64,000 nucleotides of DNA, from positions 23,130,370 through 23,194,369 of the forward strand of contig JACSVZ010000008.1 of assembly GCA_014706295.1 (NCBI GenBank). The letters are read 5' to 3'. Positions 21,946 to 34,530 of the stretch are shown here, piece by piece. The position numbers and the translations under genes were made by a program. A model generated the notes under the pieces. That model was not told the DNA's origin and ran no database searches. It was given only the letters and a program-made list of their open reading frames with translations. This stretch comes from Lycocorax pyrrhopterus obiensis (lineage: Eukaryota; Chordata; Aves; Passeriformes; Paradisaeidae). Numbering within the stretch: the stretch's first letter is position 1; the number at the start of each line of letters is the position of its first letter.

Positions 21946-24900
21946 CTATGCTTAGGAAAATGAGCATCTCCAAAAAACCAGCTGGAGATCAAGGGGGCTC
22001 TGAGAGCTGAGGCAGCCTTGTGAGAGATTATGCCTCTGCCTGGGGAGCACCGACTGTAGCAAGAACTACGTTGGGTTTTTCATTGCTATCTTTCTTCATA
22101 CGTGTCACTTGGTGGGTGACATTATATTGCTGGTGAAGGAGGCAGACAGGTCTGTAACCATCTCTGCTCCTAAATATAAGTTTAAGAACAAAGGGAAACA
22201 AGAATTTCTAAATTCGATTAAAATCAGTGATGCAGCAGCCTGACTTGTTGGGAATTCTCCAGCAAAACATTTTTAATGGAAAATATCATTCTGGCAAACC
22301 CAACAGTTTCCATGGGGAAATAACAGTTGTACCGTTTACTTGTTGGGGGGGATGTTATTTTTTATTTTTGGTCAGTCCAGCAAAACCAGCACATTTTAAG
22401 GAGGTTTCCTCCTAGTGATGTTCTAGAAAAAAAACCTTTCAGGGGGGTAGAGATCTAACTGTTTTTAATCTGGGACTTGATTGCTTTATCAAGGGGATTA
22501 TGTGATACAGTCCTGAGCTACCAGGCGAACGGATTTGCTCCCCTGGCAGGCGGTCTGACTTTGAGAAAAGAGAGTTTGTGTGCTGAGTGGTGGCTGAAAG
22601 AGTTATGGAAATTACCCTCTGTGGTTTCATCCCCCTTGTCTCTGGACAAGAAGGTCTTTGAGTTTCTTATTTTTTCTTGCTGATAATAGAACTGAACCAC
22701 GGCAGGTTTCTCTCCCTAAATGGAGCACCTTGCATATCTTGCTGTGGCAAACTTCCTTGTAAATGTTTGAATGGCTTGGGGTGGTTTCTTCTGTGAAAAC
22801 AGGGAGAGGTACTCTGGACAGGGCAAATCCTGCTGCGCCAAGTCCTGGATTCATTTTTAAGTGTGATGCACAGGATGGATTTCAGAAATGGCTCCCTCTG
22901 CCCTTTGTGGCCCTCCTTCCTTGAAGGCAGCATCAGTTTGGTCACTTATTTGTAAAAGGCAACCCATTTAAATCTCTTCACATGTGTTTTACAGTCTCCC
23001 ATGCCTGGCTGGGCAGAGCCAGACAGCTTTGCAATATCTAGCTGAGCAGCTCTATGGATTTCCACTGTTGCTGTTTGGCTGCAATGACACTTTGGTTGTA
23101 GCTTCTGCCTTAGGAAAGTGATACTCTTTCAAAAACAAATCTGTCTGTCAGCATAGCCACCCGTGGGCAGGGGCTTGCAGATGCTGACAAGTGGGGATCA
23201 GACCAGAAGGGCAGCACTCCTGATGGGGCTGGGACTCTGGTACCACCTCCTAACCTCCAGGAAAATGCAAGTTCTGATCACAGGCTGGACCCGCGAAGGG
23301 TGTTGAGCGCTGCAGGAGTTGAACCAATCTGGATCTGAGTGTCAACAGTGGTTCTTGCTTCTGACACAGGTTTGCTGTTCAGCCTTGGGAAGATGGAGTT
23401 TCCCTTCCATATTTTAGATGTGAGAGCAGCTTTTTGGCCAAAGAATAGCAGTCAGAGTCTGTGTTTTGGGTTTACATCTGCTGAACATCTGGGCTTGAGG
23501 GTTTAGCCATGCAGCAATGGTCACCAGCGTGCACTTGTAAAGGGCATCTATTACGCTGCATTAACCCCACGTGGACACAGGCAGGCAGGATTAAGAGGCC
23601 ATAATCACATTCAGCTTGGTGGGCTTTTGAAAGAGAAATCAAATGAAGGCTGTGAACAAGGACGTCCCTGCGGGAGCTTAACACAATTTGGCTAATCCAT
23701 TTGGCGTGTAAATGGTTTGTTCAACTTCATCTTTCCTGCCAGCATGTATAGACAAGGTGGGAGTGAGAACACGTGGGCTTGGGACACTCAGGTAAGCTGA
23801 GTCAGGTCTTCTGGGGAGGTCTGGCCCTGGGGTTCCTCTTAAAGAGGGGCCCTTTCTTGTGAGTTTGAAACAAACTGAGGGGAAAGCACAATGGGCACAG
23901 CTGAGGGCAGGGCAGTTTCTCTGGCTAAGTGAAAGACAGAGGAGGAGATGTTGGTAAATAGGCCATTAGCATCCAGTGTCACTCCATTAATTTCACTGAA
24001 TAAATCTGTCCTCTTTTCTTCCTCCCATCCCCTATGGCCTGAGCTGGAGGCTGTTTGCTGTACTGGAAGGACTACCCAACAAAACCAGGGCTGTTCTTGG
24101 TTCAGACCCTTACTAAAAGCTTGGCGAGCTCTGGGACCAGCACTGTCCCTTTGATTTGACAAAGGTGGACAATAATGGCAAGTCTTCTCTCCACGAAGAA
24201 AGTTGGAATTGGGTGATATTTTCTGTCTTCTCCTCTCTGCTGGAAAGGCATGCAGATTCCTTCCAGACAGCACCTGTACAGCTATGCCCATCCTGCCAAG
24301 AGGGCACTTCTCCCTCCACATCTGCATCTCCCCAGCAAGGACAAAGGCCACAGAGGATGGGAGGAGCTGCTGACCCTGTCTCTGAGACAAGGTCTTTGCT
24401 GATAGAGAGCAATGACTCAAGGTAGGCAGGTGCAACAACTCCCTGGACTGAGTTGGGAGGTTATGGCCAGGGAAAGAGTTGCAGCCAGTCCCCAACCGGA
24501 GCCGCTTGCCCTATACCCAGGGCCTGCAGCACTGAAGCCCAAGGTGCTGCCACCTGGTTAAAGAAGCAGCTCTGCCAGGACATCAAATAAATTAGGATAT
24601 TTTGTTCTCTGTGTGCCACTCTTGGAGCCACAGCACACATTATGCTGCAAGACTGTTATCCATATGGGAGACACTGGTGAGGGCCCCACAGCCTGTGGCT
24701 CTTCCATTCCATCCTGCCACTGCAATGGTTCATGCTATCAGTAGCTTCAAAGGCCATCAGATTCTGGGCGTTCTGTGATGGGTATTTCTCTGGCAATCAG
24801 TATAATCCAAGCAAAGAGAGTGAGCAAAAGGTGGAGGAAGGAGGAGAGGCAAGAGGTGAAGCTGGTGCTGGGACAACAGCTACCCCGCGGGAAAGTCCAG

Positions 24901-25119
24901 GCGTAAGGACATTGAGCATCTCCCCGCTGCAAAAGTGGCAGTGGATGTGTCCCTGTCTCTACCTTATCTGTCTGGGTTGTGGCCGTAATGAATTCATACC
25001 TATAAAGCTCTACTTAAAATTCCTCACAAGCTGGCATCAGAGACATGGAACAGAGTGTAACTGACCTACATCCCTTCACAGCAATCCCAGACCCTGTCTC
25101 AGGCCTTCCCAGACCACGT

Positions 25120-25312
25120 GCAATCACATCCAGCCCTTATCCCCATGGATCAGCGGAGATTTCGGTTGCCAGGTAGAGATCTCATTGATTTTTTTTTAAT
25201 TGATGTTGCTATGGCAGGAAAGACTTTTGCCCTATTGGAGACTGCACAGCTGCAGGTAAAGACTGCTACAGTTTGTGTAAGGCTTAATTACAGAAGATTA
25301 CTTAAGTGACCT
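25120..25312. promoter_or_regulatory. Candidate conserved element
   Basis: CATTGATTTTTTTTTAATTG near 25184 reads as two head-to-head ATTGAT/AATTGATG homeodomain-type sites. Further on are GCTGCAGGTAAAG and GGCTTAATTACAGAAGATTA near 25282. No coding frame. Motif evidence only. Confidence 0.35.
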
Positions 25313-26119
25313 GCCTTGGCACTAAAAAAACCCTGTTAGGACCAGCCTTGCCTTGGGAAGATGGGCCAGTTTGGCAAGCGCTGACAGGAGGGAGCTCCCT
25401 GTCTCTAACCAGCCTTGCTAACCAGAGTCCCCAGCAACTTCTCCTCCAGTATAGGGCAGCTCGTGACTTGCTTTTTAAACAGCTGCTGAGGTAAATACCT
25501 TTCCTCATCCCTTTGCCAATGCAGCCAGCACACTTCCTGCATGGTTGTGGCACTGCTGCCTTTGCATGCCACAAGCTACCCCACAGGTCCTACTGAGGGG
25601 GAAATAGGGTGTGTGGGGATGACTGAGTTGAAGGGCAAAGACAACAAGAGGTGCTTTGGTTTCAGTTACTCCTTGTCCCATGGGAAGGCAGGGAAAAGGT
25701 GAGAAGGGACCCTTGCTCTGGCATGCATCCCTCACCTCCCCCTTCCCACTGACTCTTGGGCAGCTGCAAAATTCACCGCTTTCCCAGCACTCACCCAGGA
25801 GGGAATAACGATAATAAAAACGAAATCAGAATGATTCCCTTCCCCAGACTGGGGGGACGAGAAGGGAACAAGCTCTTGGGAACGTCTTGGATTTCACAGC
25901 CTCCCCTGGCAAACGTGACTTTTCAGAGAGAAACTCGCCGCCACTGGCTTGTCCTTTGTGTCTGCAGAAAGGGGGTCCTCTCTCAGCTTTTCCCTTGTCA
26001 TTGGATCTGGTCAGAGGGGCTATGGTCCTGCCACTTCCCCCATGCAAAAGAAACAGATTTGTCATCCCTGATGGGCTCTGCTTTCCCAGCCTCTCTTGCC
26101 TCATTTAAAGAAAACCCCC

Positions 26120-26235
26120 AATCCCTCAACAACGTAGAGCTTGAAATCTTTTCTTCCTACTTGATACTTTATTATTGTGATTGCTTTTTATTGATTGACA
26201 GAGCTGCCTTTGCAAACACACAGGACCCTCAGAGA
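26120..26235. promoter_or_regulatory. Candidate element with exact PBX-MEIS/PREP decamer
   Basis: TGATTGACAG at 26192-26201 is the exact composite consensus for PBX with MEIS or PREP. It sits in an AT-rich context (CTTTATTATTGTGATTGC, then TTTTTATTGATTGACAG). The stretch is short and otherwise unremarkable. Confidence 0.45.
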
Positions 26236-28144
26236 ATTGCAAGCAGCCAGCACAGGCCTGTTCTCAAACGTGTGCACAGCTTCTCCCACTGAGCATGGTG
26301 GAGCTGCATCTTGCCCTGCTCCTGAAACACAGCTTCCTTGGAGGGATGGTGGAAAGACTGGGAGCTGGTTTCTCTGTCAGGCTGGGTAACACAGAGCTGG
26401 CCCATCAGGGAAGGCGCAGCTGGGCAGGAGGCTGCCACCAAGAGCTTTATTAATAATAGCCAAAATGATCTTTCTCTGAGGTCCAAGGGCAGGCTGTGGC
26501 TCTAGGGGAAATCACTGCACGGAGATGTGCCATTGCATCAGTGATACAGAAGTCCTGGCACGATCTTTGGTTTACTTCTCCTGAAAACCTCCCTTCTTCC
26601 TCCAAACCCATGCTGTGGCTCACCACTGGCTTCATGTGAAGGGTGACTCTGTTTTTCCATTCATGTTTCACCTATGAGGGATGTCACCCAGTCACCCAAG
26701 CCACAAGAGACCAAACTCTTATCATGCACAATGCAATGGTCAGGGCTTGTTAACACTAGGTCTTGGCTGGTTTCATTCCTGGCTGCCAGCAGGCAGGAAC
26801 CCAAGCAGAGGAATGAGTGAGGCTGCGAGATCACACAGCAAAGCAAAGCACTGGCAGCTTTCTTGCTCTCCCTTGATAGAATTTAGGAAGACAACAACTC
26901 TCAGCAACCAGATCTCCTGAGGTGGTCTGGAGGATGTGCCTGCCTGCCCTGGGTCTTCAATCAAACCTGAGGATACTTCTGTCTCCTGACTTTCTGAGGG
27001 AACATTGCTCGCAAAGTAGGAGACAAAATGCAACTGTCAGAATACAGATCTTGGCTGTGATGTATGGGGCAGTGAGATGGGCTGCTGCTTGTTATCCCCT
27101 GCCCTGTCGCAGCAACAGACAAGGGGACGATGCAAGAAGTCGTTGCCAGCCGGCAGGCAGATCACAGGGAGCCCAGCCATAAGAAAAAAAATGACCTGAA
27201 AGGATCACTTGTAAAGGTGAGGAGAGCACTAGCTATTAACCTGCTGCAGACACGGATTAAAGACACACTACCCTATAGTTTACATTCAAGGTTTTCTAGC
27301 CACTCTAAGAATAGCAATAATTCTTAACCAGAAGTGCTTCCAGTGCTGTTTCCAAGTGTTTTAAATTTTAAAGCAGGTCTTTTCTCTCCTTCCTGCAGAT
27401 AGGAAGCTGTTGGGCTACCCCAGCAGTGCTAACCCAGCCCTCACTTCCATTAGACCAGCACTTCAGCACCACTCGCTGAGATGGCTTCACACAAGCAGAG
27501 GTTGGGGTTGTCTTGCTCTGCCTGAGCAAAGCACTTAACCAAAGCAGCAGCATAAAAGCCGGGGACGTGAGCTCAGCCAGCTCGCAAAGCAGCCTGCCTT
27601 CACCTGCCCTCACCTGCCCCAGCATGTCAGGGATGCTTTTCTTTCCTGCCTGCTCTGTGGCACCAAGCAGTGGGTGGGATTCCTTCCCAATGGCAGATAC
27701 CAACAGCAAGGGAGCTCCCTGTGTGGGGAGCAGCATTTTCCAGTGTCCACACTGCCGCCACTCTGGCCACCAACTGCCTCTATTCCCACCCCATCCTCTC
27801 TGCAGCAGTTTCTACCCTGTGTGGTGTTTCTGCAGCTGATTCTCTTTTTGCTGGCATAAACTTTGGACACAACCAAGAAGTCTTTCCATAGCTACAGTAT
27901 GGGCTGCTTGGTACTAGCATACAGCCCTCTATCCCCAAATTTGCTTTGACATGAGACCTTTCTGAGCCTCCCTGGTATCTCCCAGCAGAGGGAAACACCA
28001 ACACAAGGACATGACCAGGTTACAGCAATACTTTGTGTGATGCTACTAATGGACATTAGCACCCTACTTCCCTCCTGGGACCCAGGGCACTCCTTGGCCA
28101 CATCTGGGAGCAGGAGGGAGCCCCAGGGCAAGGGAGCATGGATC

Positions 28145-28181
28145 AGCTGCCAGGCCTCTGTGTTGGGGATGCCTGGCAGCT
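28145..28181. repeat. Perfect 11-bp inverted repeat with 15-nt loop
   Basis: AGCTGCCAGGC (28145-28155) and GCCTGGCAGCT (28171-28181) are exact reverse complements. The stem is too short for a typical microRNA precursor and does not extend further. Confidence 0.85.
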
Positions 28182-28379
28182 TTGCCTCCAGGAAGATCTT
28201 CCCTCTGGTGAGGGCTGCTTTAAGCAGTGCCCCAAAGCCCTAGCGTCTTGGAAGGGTTTTTCCCTTTGTTTCATTTTCCTTTTTTCCAGATCTGACTTAA
28301 AACAGAGATCAGGATGACTCTAAGCAAGCAAAGATCCCATGACTGTTTCCCCAAGAGCCAGGATATTAGTCCTTGTATG

Positions 28380-28620
28380 CTGGCCATATTCCAGCTCGGG
28401 AAATTACCTTCTGCCTCCCTAAATCCCCCCTGCGGTTTCAATTGGATACAGGCTTCTTCGCTCTCTTGCCGAAACTGCTGCGCCGGGTTGCTGTGCGCGG
28501 TTAAGCAGCTGCTGTCGGAGGTGGGTGACAGGATGGATCCCGGGGGTGCTGGGGTCAGCGCTGCGCGGGGGCAGGAGCGCCGCCTGCCGAAACACCGCCA
28601 CTCCTGGGGTCACACTCGGC
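28380..28620. promoter_or_regulatory. Moderate CpG patch with conserved-looking left edge
   Basis: GGAAATTACCTTCTGCC and GGTTTCAATTGGATACAGGC precede a stretch with several CpGs (AACTGCTGCGCCGGG, TGTGCGCGG, GCTGCGCGGGG). No recognisable exon. Possibly regulatory. Confidence 0.3.
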
Positions 28621-29199
28621 TCCAAACAGGGCTCCGCTCACAGAGCTGCCCCCAAGGGCTCTGTTCCCAGGCTTAGCCCCCTGTTCTGCCCACTTGGCCT
28701 TGCAGAACCACAATTTGCACACACCGAGATGGATTTTGCTTCATTTTCCAGCATGTCAGCTGCCTGGCCGAGCACCGGCTGCTGGAGCATCGATGTGCTC
28801 GTGTACCTGGAGAGCACGTGCTCTTCTCACAGGCATGTGGAGGCAGGGGATCCCTCTCCCCCTGGCTAGCCCTCATGTCTTTGCAGAATAGCTATGGACT
28901 TTCAGGCATTCCAGGACTTGTCCCTCTGGGAACAGCTCTGGGGGCCCCATGTAAGGTGCTATGCCTGCAGTATGAGGTTCTGAGCAGAAAGGCATCATGG
29001 ACCCTGCCCAGAGGAAAGGTCCCGTTCTGCCCTCATCCCGGGGCACAGCCAACAGTAGGACCCCTTTCACCAGCTGTTGTGCCGGGGAAGGCACCAGCAT
29101 GGTCACATCTATGCAGTCACCCAACGCTGGAGCAAATCCCAGGAGTCAACAGCCCTGGAAAAGGAATCCCAGAGGTCTTTAGACTGAAGTTGTTCAACC

Positions 29200-29560
29200 T
29201 CGAGTTAAAAATGCAACACTGTCAAGCAGCCAGGCTTTGCGTTGTTCTTGTTGCCAGAATCTATATAAGCAAATTACTTTGCTGTCAGGAATACAACAGG
29301 AGACAGAGAGAGAAATCCCCTGCTCGGGCACTCTCGAGACAGGACCGCAATATTCTGAGTAATGCAGCCGTATCACTGACATCCCCTGACATCTGGGGAA
29401 TACAAAAAAAAAACCAACCTAGCAGAAAACCTTTAGTCATTTAGTAGATGTGATTTGTGGATGAACTATAATACACAGTGAAAGGTGGGGACAAGGACGG
29501 CCTTTAATGAAGTGTCTTGGATGAAATCTCATGTTTGCATGTGCGTGTCAAGAGGAGGTG
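29200..29560. promoter_or_regulatory. Candidate conserved element
   Basis: The block contains ATCTATATAAGCAAATTAC near 29260, GAGTAATGCAGCCGTATCAC near 29357, CTTTAGTCATTTAG near 29431 and CCTTTAATGAAG near 29501. CpGs are retained in places. No frame looks coding. Confidence 0.3.
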
Positions 29561-29899
29561 TTTATATAAATATACACACATTTGCACACACATCTGTTAA
29601 ACATTCTTCCTATGTGTCCTATGTGTGCATATAGAAATATTTATCTGTGCATGTGCCTGTGCTGTGGGCAAGAGAGCTGCCAGGAGCAGTAAAATTTCAA
29701 TCCAGCATGCAGAAAGCGGTGGGGCCCGCGGACAGGAGCTCAGCCTTCTCCTCTCCCCATGAATCACAACCCACAGATGAGGATCAGTGCGGATGTCAAC
29801 TCTGGTGCCAGCTTTTCTTCCCTGGCTCCTCTGGGCTGGATTCCCTCCCCTCCTTGCCCCCCCCAACCTCCCCTATTCCCTACCCCCCTTTTCCCTTCC

Positions 29900-30090
29900 C
29901 AGCAGGATGACATTCATCCATCATCCAGCATTTTAAGTGCTGGCATGTCATTGAGGCTGTCAGCCGCCCTCTTTGCTCAGTGCAAGGAGCTCCGCTTGGC
30001 GGCCTGGTGCAACCGTTTCCATTTGGAGCCTGTAATCCTCCTATTCGGGTTAGTTCCACTCGGTTTCCCAGAGTGCAGAGTGAGGGAAAC
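29900..30090. promoter_or_regulatory. Candidate element with NK2-like palindrome
   Basis: CCAGCATTTTAAGTGCTGG (29925-29943) is a near-perfect palindrome containing TTAAGTG, the NK2-class homeodomain core. GGCATGTCATTGAGGCTGTC follows. Several CpGs remain in GCTCCGCTTGGCGGCC near 29989. No coding frame. Confidence 0.35.
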
Positions 30091-30286
30091 CTGGTGGGAT
30101 AGCAGTAGATTATATCAAATAATAAAGGGAGGGCTTGCTCTGATAACTCCAGCCACGGGATACTCAGGCACAGATACTGCTGGGGGTCAAGCACTGCAAC
30201 CTGCCAGGGTAAATCCTCTATAGACTTCACCCCCTTCGCTCCCAAAGCCAGAGAGGCTCCAGGTCCCACCTCAGTGCCACTGGGTG

Positions 30287-30335
30287 TAAATCTGGAATTA
30301 ACTCCCCTGACTTCAGTGGAACTACTCCAGATTTA
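30287..30335. repeat. Imperfect palindrome, likely old amniote interspersed repeat
   Basis: Left arm TAAATCTGGAATTAACTCC (30287-30305) pairs with right arm GGAACTACTCCAGATTTA (30318-30335) around a TGACTTCAGT-like centre. The phrase 'TAAATCTGGAGTAACTCC ... TGACTTCAATGGAGT ... CCAGATTTA' is familiar as an interspersed palindromic repeat of reptile genomes. I cannot name the family with certainty. The sequence after it (GATCTGGCCCC) also fits that pattern. Confidence 0.6.
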
Positions 30336-33300
30336 TGACTGAAACTGAGCTTGGGATCTGGCCCCAGCTCAAATCCTGTGGGTGTAAACTGAGCTGTAGC
30401 AACTTGGCCCCACAGCTGAAAAATGGATTGACATAAGGAGAAGAGGGATGGAGACAGGGTTACTTAGGAAAGTCAGCACAAGGTGCCAGGGAAAAGTCGT
30501 TTCACTATCCCTTGCCCAGAGGGCTGGCATTCCTCAGAGTTCTGCCTGTATTTCATCTCAACAAGTGAGCATGTCCTGATGTCAAACGTGCTCTTCAGAG
30601 AAGATGGACTGTCCAGCAGTGGGTACCACTATGGGGACACTCTCTCTCATACCCCATAATCCCACTACACTCCCAGCAGATCCCCCATCCCCTTTGGAGC
30701 CCACACTGCCCTAACCCACATATGTGCTTGCCCCAGCTGTTCCAGGTGCCATTGCACCGAAAGGCAGCCTGAGAGATGGCACAGCTGCCATCCCAACTCC
30801 GCTATGTCATGCTCGGCTACTCAGGTTTAAACTGGGAGTTAGAGGAGATGCTTATTTTAGAAGCAAGTTGTTTTTGCAGCATGTTTAGTCAAAGCAGAAG
30901 CGGGAGGGGAGGCAGGGGGGTTATTTAAAGGGAAAACCCCTGAGCATGGACCCAGGCACTGAGCTAATTTTAGAAGTCAGACTATCCTGTAGTTGTGACA
31001 AGGGTCTCTGTGGGACTTTAAGAAGTGTGCAGTGCACCAGAAGAAAGTGGGGTCTGGGACTGGCCGTGTATGGACTCGTGCTGAGAGCCTGGGTAGATAC
31101 ACTGAATCACCCACTTTGGCTGGAGCAAGCAGCTTATGATTGGTGCCTCAGTTTCCCTCCCACTATGTGGGGATAGAGCTTTCATGTGAGATCACTAAAA
31201 GGAAGTCAAGACCCTGGGTGTGCAGATGGCAACTAGAAAAGAGCAATTTGTTTCAATCTCTGAGAAAACATAAAAGGAAATCTCTGAGGACTGGTTTGTC
31301 TTTGGGGTATTTTTATGCACTTCTTGCAAAAATATTGGGATAAAGGCCCCCAGCAGCTTCCTGCTGGTGGTATGGGCATTTGCAGGAAGGATGCAAGCCA
31401 TGGGGCCAGCACTGTATGGAACCAGTTGACGATATCTTGTTCCATGTCTGCAGACTCAAGATTGGGTTATAACATCACCTCTGCTGCTCCTGAAGCCCTG
31501 CCCCACTGCCCCAAAAACTGCAAAACCCAGGAGGAAGTGTTCACCTGCCTACAATGCCAGAGTTCAGCAGCGCTTTGTAGGGCAGCAGTCGCAGGCCTGC
31601 AGAGCCCTGATTCACCCTCCTCTCCTTGCTGGGCGTCAGAGGAGCACGCTGGGGGATGTGCGTGCGTGCATGTCTGCCTGTGCTCCTTCCCTGCACCTGC
31701 CAGCCTGCTGATCTATAAGCTAATCCTACCCCAAGCTGATCTATAACTAATTCACTTACAACACAATTGCAATATCGATTCCCAAACTCCTTTGCAGACA
31801 GTGCTAAAATGTGTGTGTGTGTGCAGCAGGGACAAGGGAGCCGGCTGACAAAAAGCCAGAGCATGGGGAGGGCTCCACTCCTCTCGGGGGAGATCAGAAC
31901 ATGCTGCAGAGGCAGCTCCGTGTGCACCTTTCCAGTCCTTCCCTTTGTCTCCACTGCCACCAAGGGCTATGATGGCTTTGGAGAGGTCTGAACGTCCCTT
32001 TCTGCCCAGACATCCTATGGATCCTATGCATCCACCGTCCTTGCACCTGCATGTCACCAAGGATGGAGTGCTTTTTGTCTTTCCCCACCATCTCAGCAGA
32101 GCAATCCCAGTCCCACACTCTCCCTCACTATGGGAGCCAGAGCTGCACAAGCAGGTGTGGGTGCTGGACATCCATGTCTGGAGGAGAAGCACATGAGCGA
32201 AGACCAGCTTCTGCAGGGTCACATCTAGGGCAGAAGGTGAGAAAGGCCATTTCTAGCCTGCTCCAGACCTCTCTGGAGGTGGATTGAAGCCGGAATTGTG
32301 CTTATCTGGGGAGGTAATTACCCCTGCAGCTCCTGGTCTATCCCGAGATGACAGGGAAACTCACCCCAGCAGAGAGAACTACTTGCCCTCCCGTGTATGC
32401 GGATCAACAGTATCTTGAGGGTGGGCTTGAGTTCAGTGCCTGTGCACTTGATCTTGCTCACACCAAGCTGGTTTGGGATCAGTCTAAGGGGTAAAAAATC
32501 CAGCACAACCTAGACCAAATGGTCTTGGTACCTTCCCAACCCCTGGGGCAAGCAGATGCTATTGCAGTGTGTTACCTCCTGCATCGAGCAACATGACAGA
32601 GCACGCAGGGGCAGCACGAAGCTTAAAACTCCCCCAACACCTGCAAGGGGCACCTAATTTCCATGCTTCTTCTCTAAGTTTGTACCATTTACGCCAGCAG
32701 CACATGATAACTCTGAAGCCACCTAGAAAAGTCCCCGTTTTGGTCAGTGGTCTCTGAGATCAACCCTTTACTCCAGGAGCCAAGTTTGAAAGGTTGATTT
32801 ATGCAGCACAAAGTAAAGAAGACGTATTTAATGATGAATGGAAATGTCATATTGATCCTATGGGCAGGCTGTGAAATATGGCTGTACACAGGCTGTCGCC
32901 AAATCCACCGAGCAAGTGGAGGCATTCGACAGCAGGGCAGTCGATATGGGGATCAGGCTGCCCCCATGCATCTGCCTCCCTGATGAGCAACACCAAACTG
33001 GGATGGAAATCAGGAAAAAGCTCCTAGGCTTGAGTGAAGAGAGGATATTGAAGGATTCTCCCATCCATCCAACCAATACTAATACTATTAGTACTTTTGG
33101 GGATGTTTGCAGGCGTGCACGTGCAGGGTGACAGGGCTGCCATCGCATTGCACACAGCACGGCGGGGCGCTGACGGAGGCTGTGGCAGTTCCAGCATTAA
33201 ATAATACTGACAAGAGGCAGGACTGTGCATGGTGGAAGGACAAAGACGTGTCTCTCACCAAACACAGCTCGGTGATGGGCAACCCACGCAGTCTTTAGCA

Positions 33301-34359
33301 GGAGCAGCGCTACCCAGTGCCTGCGATTCTCTCCCCAAGGGAAAGGCAATGTACCCAGGGTTGTCAGAACTCAGGTTGGAATATTGAGAGACAGTGCTGC
33401 TGTTCAGTCTAAGGAGGGCCCGTAGCATCTTTGGTCCCCTTTAGAAAAGGGACCCCACAACCATGCTGCCATGTGGGGTGGCCCCAAAGGGACTTTGGTG
33501 GCCACCTTCATCGCCCTGCCCTGCTCGCATTTCAGCCATGAGGATCTTTGCATTGCTGTAGGAAAGACTCAGCTCAGCTGGAGGAAAGTTCCACTTGGAC
33601 AGAGCACAGCAGAGGGGTAAAGTGATCTTAAACTGGCAAAAATAGAGCATCAGCCTCATATAATTTCTCTGAAAACAAGATTTATTGAAGTTCTGTCTGT
33701 GGAAATCACTGTAGTGTGGAACACTCACCATATAGATTCGATCACTGACTCATACCCTACTACATTTTTCATTAGGAAAAATATTGGCTGGGAAAGTTTG
33801 ACCCCATAATCTCTGCATTTTAAACAATAACCAAGGAAAATAAAAGTGACGGGCTAAGGAAATCTCTTCCACTTCAGCACTCCCCTAGGTAGGAGCCAGG
33901 AGCTGTAAATCACTCCTCTGGACCAGAGCTACTTGCCATGACCCTTTGTGTTCAGACCCCTCCATACCTGATGCTCTTTGGCCACATCTACCCAAGGGGT
34001 CTCTGGGGTGGGCACGATGCACGTCAGTACCTGCTGGAGGACTGAGCCACACCACCATGTGCTTAGAGGGCAACATTTCAGAAAACAGGACTCTCACCAT
34101 GATTTGGGGTCCTGATATGCAGTCCCCACTGTAGGGCAAATAAAAGATAACGCTCATCTGAGACTCAACTTCTCATCTTTCTGTAATAAGATCTCCTTGG
34201 TCTGCAGTCAGCACAGGGCTGAGACAGAGGACAGGCAGAGCTCTACAGAGCCAGTAGAACTGTGGTCTCCGCCTTCAGTTTGGCCAACGTGTCCTTGTCA
34301 CCCCACCAGCATCACACAAGGGATGGTTGGAGTCTCAGCTGCTGCTCCACCACAGCCCC
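30336..34359. other. Intergenic, nothing beyond one candidate element
   Basis: No gene recognised. A short TG run lies at about 31810-31822. The AT-rich candidate at 32780-32920 is listed separately. Confidence 0.45.
32780..32920. promoter_or_regulatory. Candidate conserved element
   Basis: GAAAGGTTGATTTATGCAGC near 32789 and GACGTATTTAATGATGAATG near 32821 lie close together, followed by GTCATATTGATCC. AT-rich, repeat-free and non-coding. Confidence 0.35.
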
Positions 34360-34530
34360 TTTCAAATTAATTCCTGGTTTATGGTCTAAATAAATTAACC
34401 TCCATCGATTAGAGGTTCGCAGTGCTTTTAATGTCAGTGTCATAATCAGACACCATAATGGATTTGCCTTTCTAAATCATAGCTCCAAAAGGCCTTCAAT
34501 CTGAAACTCTCTTTTATGTGTGGCCCAATT
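34360..34530. promoter_or_regulatory. Candidate conserved element with ONECUT-like site
   Basis: The core holds TTTCAAATTAATTCC near 34363, CTAAATAAATTAACC, ATCGATT at 34404-34410 (ONECUT-like), CTTTTAATGTC near 34425 and the short inverted repeat GTGTC-ATAATCA-GACAC at 34437-34453, then CATAATGG. High density of homeodomain cores and no coding frame. Confidence 0.45.

Larger units (their letters stand above)
21946..28379. other. Intergenic with a few candidate elements
   Basis: No gene recognised. The candidate elements at 25120-25312 and 26120-26235 and the hairpin at 28145-28181 are listed separately. The rest is CpG-poor, stop-rich sequence. Confidence 0.45.
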
